Positions 33,851 to 42,152 of a stretch of 64,000 bases of DNA are shown here, piece by piece. A program made the translations under genes and the position numbers. This DNA comes from Verrucomicrobiota bacterium (GTDB taxonomy: Bacteria > Verrucomicrobiota > Verrucomicrobiae > Limisphaerales > UBA11358). The notes beneath the pieces were generated by a model. The model had not been told where the DNA came from. It did no database searches and saw nothing but the letters and a program-made list of their open reading frames with translations. The stretch is taken from the NCBI GenBank assembly GCA_014860005.1, contig JACZKP010000139.1, forward strand, positions 1 to 64,000. Reading direction: 5' to 3'. Position 1 is the stretch's first letter; each line of letters begins with the position of its first letter.

Positions 33851-35137
33851 TCAGTCTGCCTCCTCCGGTCCGCCAAAACCTGGACCAGTGATGATTGTCA
33901 GGAGCGGCAGGAACATCGCGATGACGATGCTGCCAACCACGACCGCCAGGAAGACGATTAGAATCGGTTCAAGCAAAGAGGTCATCGAGTTCACCGCGTT
34001 GTCCACGTCGTCATCGAAGTTGTCGGCAATTTTGAGCAGCATGTCCGGTAAAGCGCCGGTTTGTTCGCCCACGTCCACCATGCCGACGACCATCGGTGGA
34101 AACACGCGCGAAGTTCGCAGCGGCGCGGTGAGCGTTTCGCCTTCCTTCACGCTTTCATGCACGCGCGCCACTACGTCGCCGACCACCACGTTGCCGGTGG
34201 TTTCCTTCACGATGGTCAACGCCTGGAGCACCGGCACGCCGTTGGCCAGCAGGGTTCCCAGCGTGCGCGCGAAACGCGAGATGGCCGCTTTGCGGAAGAC
34301 CGCGCCAAGGATGGGCATGGTCAATTTGAATTGATCGAACAGCCAGCGACCTGGTTTCGTTCGCATCCCCAAGCTCAACGCGACCACCAGCGCGCCCGCA
34401 GCCAGCGCGACCAGCGGCGCTTGATGTCTCACAAGCTCGCTGATCCGTAAAATGAACGTCGTGAACACCGGCATCGCCGCGCCGTTAAGCAGGCCGTCGA
34501 AGACTTGTTGAAAGCGCGGGATCACAAACACCAGCATCATTCCCAATATCGCCGTGGCCACGGTCATAACTGCCACCGGATAAAACATTGCGGACTGCAC
34601 CTTGGCCTTTATCCTCTGCGCTTTCTCCATGAACTCCGCCAGTCGTCGCAGCGTGATTTCCAATGCGCCGCCAATTTCGCCGGCTTTGACCATGTTCACG
34701 TAGAGCCGGTTGAACACTCTCGGATGCGCCGCCAGGCTCTCCGACAGCGAACTGCCGCCTTCGATGGTTTCACCCAGCTCGCCAAGGATGCGCTTGAGGG
34801 TGCGGTTCGATTCCTGTTGCTGCAATATCCGCAAGCCGCGCAGCAGTGGCAGGCCCGCTTCCACCAGCGTCGCAAGCTGGCGCGTAAACACAGCCACCAC
34901 GGACGGTTTCACGCGCCCGCCGATCAGAGGCAATACAAATGAGAAGTCTCCGAGTCTTCCCGACGATCCCGCGCGGCTGCCGGGCTTGAACAACGGACGT
35001 TGGCGCTCGGAAACGCGCGTGGGATACAGGCCCATTTCCTTGATGCGTTGCAACGCCTCGCTCTGGCTGGCCACGTCCAGTGAGCCTTGAATTCTCAGGC
35101 CCGAGGCGTCCACGGCTTCGTAAGCGTAACTGCTCAT
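33851..35137 (-). CDS. Type II secretion/type IV pilus inner-membrane platform protein (GspF/PilC family)
   Basis: About 428 residues from the ATG at 35137 (MSSYAYEAVDASGLRIQGSLD), the usual family opening. The frame start at 35179 adds 14 residues. Two tandem T2SSF domains are seen: ATLVEAGLPLLRGLRILQQQESN ... RLYVNMVKAGEIGGALEITLRRLAEF, and RFARTLGTLLANGVPVLQALTIVKETTG ... MVDVGEQTGALPDMLLKIADNFDDDVDNAV. Each is followed by hydrophobic membrane segments (MFYPVAVMTVATAILGMMLVF; LIVFLAVVVGSIVIAMFLPLL). It would form the inner-membrane platform for pseudopilus assembly. No GspE, G or D gene is adjacent, so it is an orphan here. Confidence 0.92.
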   Translation of the reverse strand: MSSYAYEAVDASGLRIQGSLDVASQSEALQRIKEMGLYPTRVSERQRPLFKPGSRAGSSGRLGDFSFVLPLIGGRVKPSVVAVFTRQLATLVEAGLPLLRGLRILQQQESNRTLKRILGELGETIEGGSSLSESLAAHPRVFNRLYVNMVKAGEIGGALEITLRRLAEFMEKAQRIKAKVQSAMFYPVAVMTVATAILGMMLVFVIPRFQQVFDGLLNGAAMPVFTTFILRISELVRHQAPLVALAAGALVVALSLGMRTKPGRWLFDQFKLTMPILGAVFRKAAISRFARTLGTLLANGVPVLQALTIVKETTGNVVVGDVVARVHESVKEGETLTAPLRTSRVFPPMVVGMVDVGEQTGALPDMLLKIADNFDDDVDNAVNSMTSLLEPILIVFLAVVVGSIVIAMFLPLLTIITGPGFGGPEEAD

Positions 35138-35321
35138 AAGCAACTCCGGTTCGATTGCCCGGCCCGTCCCTGCCCCCACTCTCCGGCGACTGCCGGCGAC
35201 AGACGAAGGCAGCCGGGCTTCAATTGATCTGACCGGGCTGGGCGGAGTTGCTCACGTGGAATGATCATAAAGCGGAGCGCCGGCTCAGCGGTTCCAAGAG
35301 CGAATCGTTTCTGCGCGTTTC

Positions 35322-35400
35322 ATTGCGATCTCTGCGGTCACCTTTGCGTTCTTTGCGTTTTGATTTTAACGCAGAGTCCGCAGAGGTTTACGCAAAGGAC
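35322..35400. repeat. CTTTGCGT/ACGCAAAG intergenic repeat
   Basis: An AT-richer 80-base element with interleaved inverted segments: CTCTGCGG (35330-35337) with CCGCAGAG (35378-35385), CCTTTGCG (35341-35348) with CGCAAAGG (35391-35398), and CTTTGCGTT with AACGCAGAG around the centre. It lies in the 295-base gap between the gspF-like gene and the beta-helix gene. It contains no gene and resembles lineage-specific dispersed repeats. Confidence 0.5.
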
Positions 35401-35432
35401 TCAGGGCCAGTCCGCAAAACGGCTTCTGCGAA

Positions 35433-37396
35433 TCACGGTTGCACGCCGACGCGGTAGAAGAATGGGCCGCTGCTGATTGCGGTGGCATCCAGGTAACTCG
35501 TCGTGCTGGGTTGGCCCGGAAGGTTGGATGCTATGATTGAGAAAACCGGCTGCGCACCAAGATCGGTTGCGCGTTCGAGCCAGTAGCTTCGAGTGTTGAC
35601 GCTTGCCCAACTCAACTCGACTCCGGAGGTACTTGCAGCAGGCGATGACATCTTCAGAGCGGACAAAGCATTGGTAGGAACCGTATCCGCACGCCACTCC
35701 TGCCAGTTGTTCATGCCCTCACCATCCGAGTCGGCGAAATCTGCCGAACCATCCATGGGTAACCCATATTGCTGGAGCCAGGCATAGGAAATCACTGACG
35801 CAGGGGTTTGGAACTCATACGCGCCAACATCCACAGTTCCTCCCACAATGCGAGGTTTGCCGTCGAGATCGGGGACCTCAGGCGCATGGCCATTTCGGCC
35901 TGCATTGATGCATGGCGAGTTCCCAAGCAGACGAAATGTTCCGCTCGCGAATTGCGGCGTGTTGGTGAAGTTGCCGATGCCACCCGGAAGCGGCGCCGTG
36001 CAACTGTAACTCAACACTCCGGCTGAGTAGTTTGATCCACTTGAGGCAGTGTTGAAATAGACTATACAGTTGTTCAGCGTGCTCGATTCCGCACCGCCCC
36101 CAAGTTTAGCCCGGTTGTCGGTCAGTGTGCAGTTGTTCAGAGTACCGTAGCGCGCCCCGCCACCGAAATAGGCCGAGTTGCCTGCCAGAATGCAGTTGTT
36201 CAGCGAAGCGTTAAACACGCCGCCGCCCTGTCCAACCAAACCAGTGAACGGCGCCGAGTTGCTGGTTACGATGCAGTTGTTGAGAGTGCCGGCATACGCG
36301 CCGCCGCCTTGATTAGCCGAGTTGCCATTCAAAGTGCAGTTGTTCAGGGTGCTAAATCCAGCCCCACCACCTTCGCGGCCAGCCGAGTTGCCAGTTAGTG
36401 TGCAGTTGTTCAGCGTAGAAAATCGTGCACCGCCACCATCGTATGTGGCCGAGTTGGAAATCAACGTGCAGTTGTTCAGGAGTGAGAATGCGGCCCCGCC
36501 GCCCTCTCCCGTAACCGAGTTGCCTTGCAGGGTACAACCGTTGAGCGTGCAGCCGCTGGCTCCGCCTCCAAAGTAGTAAGCCGAGTTCCCGCTTAGGGTG
36601 CAGTTGCTCAGCGTGGAATAAGCAGCGCCGCCGCCCTCTTCCTCAGCCGAGTTGCCTGTGAGGAGGCAGTCAGTCAGAGTACTCTGACTTGCACCACCTC
36701 CGTCCATGACGGAGGAGTTGCCTGACAGCGTGCAACGATACAAGGTGCCACTGAGTACTCCACCGCCCCCTCCGCCAAAAGCTTGCGCGACTCGATTGCC
36801 TGAGAGCGTGCAGTCGTGGAACGTCCCTCCATACGCGCCTCCCCCCCGAGGAACGCGACGTTGCCAGTGACGACACAGTTCGAAACCACCGCGCCCGCCT
36901 CGCACCAGATTCCGCCACCCATGACCGCCGGGTTGGAAAGTAGAATTTGCACGGTCTGTGTGGCCCCATTGGTCAGAGTGAATCCTGATATACTTGCCCC
37001 GTTCGTCAAATACACACATCGAATCGCGTTATCGCCGAGGACTGTGCCTGGCACCTGGTAACCCTTAATCAACGTCGCGACCGGCCCGTTCACGCTCCGG
37101 ACAGTTATCGGTTTGTCCACAGCGACTCGGTTGGTCATCGTGCCAAAAACAGCACGCCCCCCGGTGGCGTAAACTCCATTCGCAACCAAAACTTCATCGC
37201 CAGCCACCGCAACATCTACGGCATCCTGAATGACAGTCGCGGCCGTGGCCCAGTTGTTGTAAGGAGGTGTCGGATTGGTGCTATTGACATTCACATAGCG
37301 TGTGGCTGCGGGGGAATTAACGACCAAGACGACCCCAATAGAATCACGAGAGGTGATTTCATACATGCCCTTTTGAACCTGGATGATTTGTAGCAT
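35433..37396 (-). pseudogene. Beta-helix repeat protein, split by a frameshift at a G7 tract
   Basis: Two overlapping minus-strand frames make one protein. The upstream frame (37396 to about 36845) reads RYVNVNSTNPTPPYNNWATA, AVAGDEVLVANGVYATGGRAV and VVSNCVVTGNVAFLGG. The downstream frame (about 36845 to 35433) continues GGAYGGTFHDCTLSGN and then some 13 repeats of 22-24 residues with core LNNCTLTGNSA..GGGA. It ends with a beta domain (ELSWASVNTRSYWLERATDL). The switch falls on seven consecutive C (plus strand, 36841-36847); one extra base would restore the frame. The fold is a right-handed beta-helix, normally exported. The first ~25 residues do not form a convincing signal peptide, so the N-terminus may also be damaged. 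It is either a true pseudogene, a phase-variable gene or a sequencing error. Confidence 0.8.
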
Positions 37397-37463
37397 CAGC
37401 CGTTGATGAATTCAACCGTAAATAAGGGCCAAGCTTAAAACGGAGACAGGCTCGATGCTCGTC

Positions 37464-38519
37464 CTACGCCAGCAACTCCCGCTGCCACTTCATCAACTCA
37501 GGCGCGTGTCTATCCCAACTCCGCGCGAGATCGCCCAGCGTGGCGCGGCTGGCGATGAGTGTGGGATCAATGTTTAGTTGATGCGCGCGGGCGTTGCGGC
37601 GTTTTTCGAGTTCGGCGTACCGGCGACGCTCGGCTTCATTGGGGCGACGGCTGCTGTGCCGGATGAATTCCGGATGCTGTTCCGCCGAAAGTTGCAGTCC
37701 CTTTTGAATGGCGTCGGCCAGGCCGTCGCGGCGGCGCGGCGTGAGGTGACGCGGAATGAGCGGATCAACGGGCTTTGAGTTGGCGACAGCATCGGCGAGA
37801 TCCACCATGACTTCGTGGCTCAGAATGAAGAAGGGCGGGCGATTGGCGGCCACTGCTTCGGCTTCGCGCCATCGCCAGACCTCGCGCAGAATTGCAAGCG
37901 CGGAGCGGCTCAAAGCGTGGCTGCCTTTGACGCGCCACACGGAATCCAGGTCCGAAGGAGTGACCCGGGTGGATTCATCAATCAGCCGGGCGCAGGCTTC
38001 CTCGTGCCAGGCGAGGCGGCCGGCTTGTTCGAGTTCAAGTTTCAATTTGTCCGAGAGCGGTTTGAGATGGTGCGTGTCGTTGCGGGCATATTTCTCCATG
38101 CGTTCGGTGAGCGGACGGCGCGCCCAGTTGGCTTTTTGCGGACCTTTCTCCAGTGTCACGCCGAGATGTTTCTCGACCAGCGAGCTGAGGCCGAATTGCC
38201 GGTCGCCCAGCAGCCGCGCCGCGAGCATGGTGTCGAAAATGGCGCCCGGCACAAACTCGTGATGCTTGCGCAGCAGGCGCAGGTCGTAATCCGCCCCATG
38301 CATGATGAGCCGATGGGCCGTAAGCGCATCCAGCAACGGATCAATGTCAATGCGCGCGAGTGGATCTATCAAACGGTCGCCCGCTGTAGTGCTGATCTGA
38401 ATAAGACACACCTTTTCCGGGTAGGCGTGCAAGCTGTCCGCCTCGGTGTCCACGGCAATCCAGTCAGCGGCGCACACAACGGGAAGGAAGGCGGCAAGCA
38501 AATCGTTCGTATCAATCAC
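37464..38519 (-). CDS. rnd: Ribonuclease D
   Basis: A 3'-5' exoribonuclease of about 351 residues from the GTG at 38519, which matches the family opening (VIDTNDLLAAF). The in-frame ATG at 38555 would add 12 residues. DEDDy exonuclease motifs are IAVDTEADSLHAY (Exo I), LIMHGADYDLRLLRK (Exo II) and EKYARNDTHHLKPL (Exo III, with the Tyr). Two HRDC-like helical regions follow (ALAILREVWRWREAEAVAANRPPFFIL and later). RNase D trims tRNA and other small RNA 3' ends. Length agrees with the family (about 370). It is divergent from the acyl-CoA synthetase gene. Confidence 0.9.
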   Translation of the reverse strand: MIDTNDLLAAFLPVVCAADWIAVDTEADSLHAYPEKVCLIQISTTAGDRLIDPLARIDIDPLLDALTAHRLIMHGADYDLRLLRKHHEFVPGAIFDTMLAARLLGDRQFGLSSLVEKHLGVTLEKGPQKANWARRPLTERMEKYARNDTHHLKPLSDKLKLELEQAGRLAWHEEACARLIDESTRVTPSDLDSVWRVKGSHALSRSALAILREVWRWREAEAVAANRPPFFILSHEVMVDLADAVANSKPVDPLIPRHLTPRRRDGLADAIQKGLQLSAEQHPEFIRHSSRRPNEAERRRYAELEKRRNARAHQLNIDPTLIASRATLGDLARSWDRHAPELMKWQRELLA

Positions 38520-38674
38520 GCTGCGAGTATAGGAGTGCCGACTGCTGGCTGTCACGTTTCGCGTGCGGGTTGATAGAGCGAGGCGGGAGGGTCAGGCGCA
38601 AGGTTGGCCGGGAAAATTTGCGGACGGCGCATTGCCAACTTGCCAACAAATCGTCGTCCCGCCTAGACTCCGCA

Positions 38675-40183
38675 ATGAACCTAGCACTCGCATTTGACAC
38701 TTCGGCCTGCAAGCGCCCGGACAAAGCCGCCATGTTTTGGGGCGAAACCGAGTTTACCTATGCCACTTTGCAGCAACAGTCGCTGGGGGTCGCGCAACAA
38801 CTCGCAACGCAGTTTCAAGTCAAGGACGGTGAACGGGTGGCGTTGTGGCTCAAGAACCGGCCGGAATTCGTGCCCGCCCTGTTTGGCGTCTTGAACACCG
38901 GCGCGGTGGTCGTGCCCATCAATAATTTCCTCAAGCCTGATGAGGTCAATTATATCTTGCAGGATTCCGGGGCGAAGGTTGTCATCACCGATGAGGAACT
39001 GGGCGTCCATTCCGCGGCCCTGACGGCGGCGTGCCCGGGGTTGCAGGTTCTGAAGGTCGAAGAATTTCAGAAGCCGACAATGGAAACCGGTGGGGCCAGT
39101 CCAGAATTTAAGTTGTCCGCCGCGGTGGAATCCGATCTGGCGGTCATCATTTATACGTCCGGCACAACGGGCCGGCCCAAGGGAGCGATGCTGTCGCACG
39201 GCAACCTGCTCCACAACGTCGAGAGTTGCCGGCAGGTGCTGGAGACCATTGATCAGGACCGGTTCGCGGTGTTGCTGCCGATGTTTCACAGTTACATGCT
39301 GACGGTGGGCATTCTGTTGCCGTTGCTGGTCGGGGCTTCCATCGTGCTCGTCAAATCGGTAAATCAACCCAAACACATTCTCGCAGAAGTCTGCCAGCGA
39401 CGAACGACGATTCTGCCCGCCATTCCGCAATTCTACCGCACACTGGCGCACGCCCCGATGGCGCTGACGCTGCCCTTCCGCATTTGCGTCAGCGGTGCGG
39501 CGCCCTTGCCCGTGCAGGTGCTGAAGGAGTTCGAAGAGCGATATAAGATTCCGCTCATCGAAGGCTACGGCTTGAGCGAAGCCAGCCCGGTCGTGACGAA
39601 GAACCCGCTGCGTGGCGAGCACAAACCCGGCTCAATTGGGGTGCCGATTCCGAATGTGGAAGTCAGCATTCAGGATGACGAAGGGCGTATGCTTGAAACG
39701 AATGAGACGGGCGAACTCTGCGTGCGCGGCGGCAACGTGATGATGGGGTATTGGAATCAACCCGAGGAAACCGCCAAGGTGATGCGCAACGGCTGGCTGC
39801 TGACGGGCGACATCGGTTATCGCGATGCGGACGGTTATTACTACATCACGGATCGTAAGAAGGATATGCTGCTGGTGAACGGCATCAACGTGTATCCACG
39901 CGAAATCGAGGAAGTGATGTACCAGTTTGCCGGAGTGAAAGAGGCGGCGGTGATCGGCATTCCGGATTCAAGGAAAGGCGAGCAACCCATCGCGTTTGCG
40001 GCGGCGAGCGACGGTGCAACACTCGACGAGAAAGCGGTGCTGCAATTTCTGAAGACCAAGCTGGCGGATTACAAGCTGCCGCGGAAGCTGGTGGTGCTGC
40101 CGGCGCTGCCCCGCAATGCCACGGGCAAAATCCTCAAGACTTCGCTGCGCGAACTGTGGGCCAGTTCTCATCATGGGAGTTGA
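38675..40183 (+). CDS. Acyl-CoA synthetase (AMP-forming), long-chain fatty-acid ligase type
   Basis: About 502 residues from the ATG at 38675 (MNLALAFDTSACKRPDKAAMFWGET). An upstream in-frame TTG at 38570 adds 35 unlikely residues. ANL-family motifs are the P-loop-like IIYTSGTTGRPKGAMLSHGN, the A5 motif YGLSEASPVVTKN, the A7/A8 region WLLTGDIGYRDADGYYYITDRKKDMLLVNGINVYPREIEEV, and A10 with the catalytic Lys in PRNATGKILKTSL. It activates a carboxylic acid with ATP and transfers it to CoA; chain length cannot be read. It is monocistronic in appearance. Confidence 0.9.
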   Translation: MNLALAFDTSACKRPDKAAMFWGETEFTYATLQQQSLGVAQQLATQFQVKDGERVALWLKNRPEFVPALFGVLNTGAVVVPINNFLKPDEVNYILQDSGAKVVITDEELGVHSAALTAACPGLQVLKVEEFQKPTMETGGASPEFKLSAAVESDLAVIIYTSGTTGRPKGAMLSHGNLLHNVESCRQVLETIDQDRFAVLLPMFHSYMLTVGILLPLLVGASIVLVKSVNQPKHILAEVCQRRTTILPAIPQFYRTLAHAPMALTLPFRICVSGAAPLPVQVLKEFEERYKIPLIEGYGLSEASPVVTKNPLRGEHKPGSIGVPIPNVEVSIQDDEGRMLETNETGELCVRGGNVMMGYWNQPEETAKVMRNGWLLTGDIGYRDADGYYYITDRKKDMLLVNGINVYPREIEEVMYQFAGVKEAAVIGIPDSRKGEQPIAFAAASDGATLDEKAVLQFLKTKLADYKLPRKLVVLPALPRNATGKILKTSLRELWASSHHGS

Positions 40184-40322
40184 TCAACGAAGAGTTGTAT
40201 CGCGCAAGCCGGCTGGGGGAATCTCATCTGAAGCAATGCCAGCAGGCATCGTCCTGCGACCGTTCCGCATGGGGTTTTGCGATGGACAAGCCTTCCAACA
40301 TGAACTAAATGAATAGTGAGTT

Positions 40323-41198
40323 ATGAACGGTATTTGTATGCAAAGACTAATCACTCCGATCGCCGACCAGAACCGCCACCACAGCGGACGCAAGGCTTTT
40401 ACGCTCATCGAACTGCTGGTGGTGATCGCAATCATCGCAATTCTGGCGGCCATGCTGTTGCCCGCGTTGAGCAAGGCCAAGCTCAAGGCCCAACGAATTT
40501 ACTGCGTCAATAATTTGCGGCAGTTTGCGATCGCCTGCGCGCTATACGCTGGTGACCACGATGGAAGAATCGTTTCGGCCTATCCCACCTACGGCGGTTT
40601 TACGAATACATGGGCCGGCGGCAACGCGGAAACGGGCGGCGCTCCCGGGGCTTATGTCTATGGGGGCGCGGATCCCACCGGAATTCAGCGGGGAGTTTTG
40701 TGGCCTTACACGAAAGCTTTGGACCTTTACAAGTGCCCGGCGGACAAACGGATAGCCCGGACCGGGTTGCCGCAATACATTGGCAAGCCGATCCTGCGCA
40801 GTATCTCCATGAACTCATTCATGGCCGGAACCAGCTTTGGCGTAACGCCCACGTGGGTGGCAACCAGTCCGAACGGACCTCGGAATCCAAATACCCCGGT
40901 TTACCTCAAGGAAAGCGAGATGCGAAAACCGTCGCAAACCTGGTTGGTGCTCGATGAAGATCAAGCCAGCATCAACGACGGCATGTTCCTCGTGGACATG
41001 GGAGGCACGGCACGCTTTCTGGACCTGCCCTCGCGCAATCATGGCAACGGCTACGGCATCAATTTCAACGATGGCCACGCGGAAATCTATTCCATGAAAG
41101 ACCCCGCCAGCATCAACTGGAAAGTGGAAGATGCACGGCCCAAAGGTGGACTCAGAGACTGGGAAAAGCTGAGGGATGTCACCACGCATCCGTTGTAA
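40323..41198 (+). CDS. Prepilin-type cleavage/methylation-domain protein (major-pseudopilin-like)
   Basis: A 291-residue protein with the class III signal [32 protein letters not shown], with Phe after the cleavage site, Glu +5 and a hydrophobic helix, followed by [26 protein letters not shown]. The large C-terminal domain has the H-X9-DG-type ending ([14 protein letters not shown]) seen in the many single-copy prepilin-like proteins of Verrucomicrobia and Planctomycetes. These are exported and probably surface associated rather than true pilins. The ATG at 40323 precedes the signal by about 25 basic residues. No pilus assembly genes are adjacent. Confidence 0.9.
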   Translation: MNGICMQRLITPIADQNRHHSGRKAFTLIELLVVIAIIAILAAMLLPALSKAKLKAQRIYCVNNLRQFAIACALYAGDHDGRIVSAYPTYGGFTNTWAGGNAETGGAPGAYVYGGADPTGIQRGVLWPYTKALDLYKCPADKRIARTGLPQYIGKPILRSISMNSFMAGTSFGVTPTWVATSPNGPRNPNTPVYLKESEMRKPSQTWLVLDEDQASINDGMFLVDMGGTARFLDLPSRNHGNGYGINFNDGHAEIYSMKDPASINWKVEDARPKGGLRDWEKLRDVTTHPL

Positions 41199-41340
41199 GC
41201 TTCCAACTCTTTCAGGTTTGCGGGAAAGAAACCCGACCATTAGTCAGGCCCTCTGTGGTGCGTTGGCTTTGCCCAAGCCCGACCTCTTGACGTTGACTCA
41301 GCCAGGACTTCGCGGGCCTTTTCGTCCGCGCGCCGGTTGG

Positions 41341-41381
41341 GCGGGCAACTCGCAGCGGGCAACTCGCAACTTGCAACCCTG
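41341..41381. repeat. Short direct repeat GGGCAACTCGCA
   Basis: GGGCAACTCGCA appears twice in succession (from about 41342 and 41357), followed by a degenerate ACTTGCAACCC. It lies just upstream of the first feoA-like gene, with no clear function. Confidence 0.3.
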
Positions 41382-41407
41382 ATTTGGCTGACCTAGTCTG
41401 GCCGGGC

Positions 41408-41695
41408 GTGAATAACACACCATTGTCCTGCAAAATCGTGGATGGCTCATGCGCCCACCCCACGATTTGCCCCCTGTCCAAGGTCAAGGAAGGCACAGTG
41501 GTGAACGTGAAACAACTGCTGGCGTCGCCGGAAATCCGCGACCGCTTGCGTGAGATTGGCCTTTGCGAGGAACAGCAGGTGAAACTCGTCAGCAGCCGGA
41601 CCAACATCATTTGCCAGGTCTGCAATGCCCGCGTCGCATTGAGTGAGGCTCTGGCCGAAGCCATCCTCGTTGAGCCGGTCCTGCCGAAACCTTGA
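41408..41695 (+). CDS. feoA: FeoA-domain protein with N-terminal Cys-rich extension
   Basis: About 95 residues from the GTG at 41408; an in-frame TTG at 41384 would add eight. The N-terminal extension has spaced cysteines (LSCKIVDGSCAHPTICPL). It is followed by an SH3-like FeoA domain (VKEGTVVNVKQLLASPEIRDRLREIGLCEEQQVKLVSSRTNIICQVCNARVALSEALA). FeoA binds the FeoB N-domain in ferrous iron uptake. The ICQVC pair and the extra cysteines could bind iron or a cluster, which would suit an iron-sensing role. It is first in an feoA-feoA-feoB run, 10 bases before the second feoA-like gene. Confidence 0.85.
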   Translation: MNNTPLSCKIVDGSCAHPTICPLSKVKEGTVVNVKQLLASPEIRDRLREIGLCEEQQVKLVSSRTNIICQVCNARVALSEALAEAILVEPVLPKP

Positions 41696-41705
41696 TGCTT
41701 TTGGT

Positions 41706-41963
41706 ATGCCGGCCACTCTTCAACCGTTGACTTCGCTGCCCTTGGGCACGACCGCAACTGTCGCCGAAATCAACGTCGCCCCCGCACACCGTCCGCGCCT
41801 GATGGAAATGGGTTTGCTGGTCGGCACGCCCGTTGAACTCGTGCGGTTCGCGCCGCTGGGAGACCCGGTCGAAATCAAGGTCCGCGGTTACAACCTCACC
41901 TTGCGCAAACATGAGGCGGAACAGGTTCTCGTCACTGTTACCGCGGCCAGTCATGCGTGCTGA
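41706..41963 (+). CDS. feoA: FeoA-domain protein (second copy)
   Basis: An 85-residue FeoA from the ATG at 41706. The SH3-like core is TSLPLGTTATVAEINVAPAHRPRLMEMGLLVGTPVELVRFAPLGDPVEIKVRGYNLTLRKHEAEQVLV, including the MGLLVGT turn and the RGYNLTLRKHEA strand that are standard for FeoA. It lacks the cysteines of the first copy, so it is more like the canonical form. It probably regulates or stabilises FeoB. Confidence 0.93.
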   Translation: MPATLQPLTSLPLGTTATVAEINVAPAHRPRLMEMGLLVGTPVELVRFAPLGDPVEIKVRGYNLTLRKHEAEQVLVTVTAASHAC

Positions 41964-42138
41964 ATTCCGCGCGCCTTCCTTGATGATTGAAAGCGAGGCG
42001 GTGGAATTCGGTCGCTGGATACGCGGACTTTTCCGCCGGGAAGCTGAACTCCTAACGGTTGAAATCGTAACGGCCTGCCGCAAGCCACCGACAAAGAATC
42101 GCAATCTGCCGCAAACAGTCTTCTTTGAAAACCGGTAA
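41953..42138 (+). CDS. Possible 61-residue ORF between feoA and feoB
   Basis: An ATG at 41953 overlaps the end of the second feoA by 11 bases and opens a 61-codon frame (MRAEFRAPSLMIESEAVEFG...) that ends 14 bases before feoB. It is amphipathic and basic, with no motif that I recognise. FeoC-type proteins sit in related loci, but no FeoC signature is seen. It may simply be spacer. Confidence 0.25.
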   Translation: MRAEFRAPSLMIESEAVEFGRWIRGLFRREAELLTVEIVTACRKPPTKNRNLPQTVFFENR

Positions 42139-42152
42139 TCTGCCCCCACTCT

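Noticed and set aside
36080..36830. Regular GCAGTTGTTCAG units at about 66-72 bases, CRISPR-like in appearance
   Set aside because: The units are in frame and encode LNNCTLTGNSA beta-helix repeats; spacers are related to each other and no cas gene is present.
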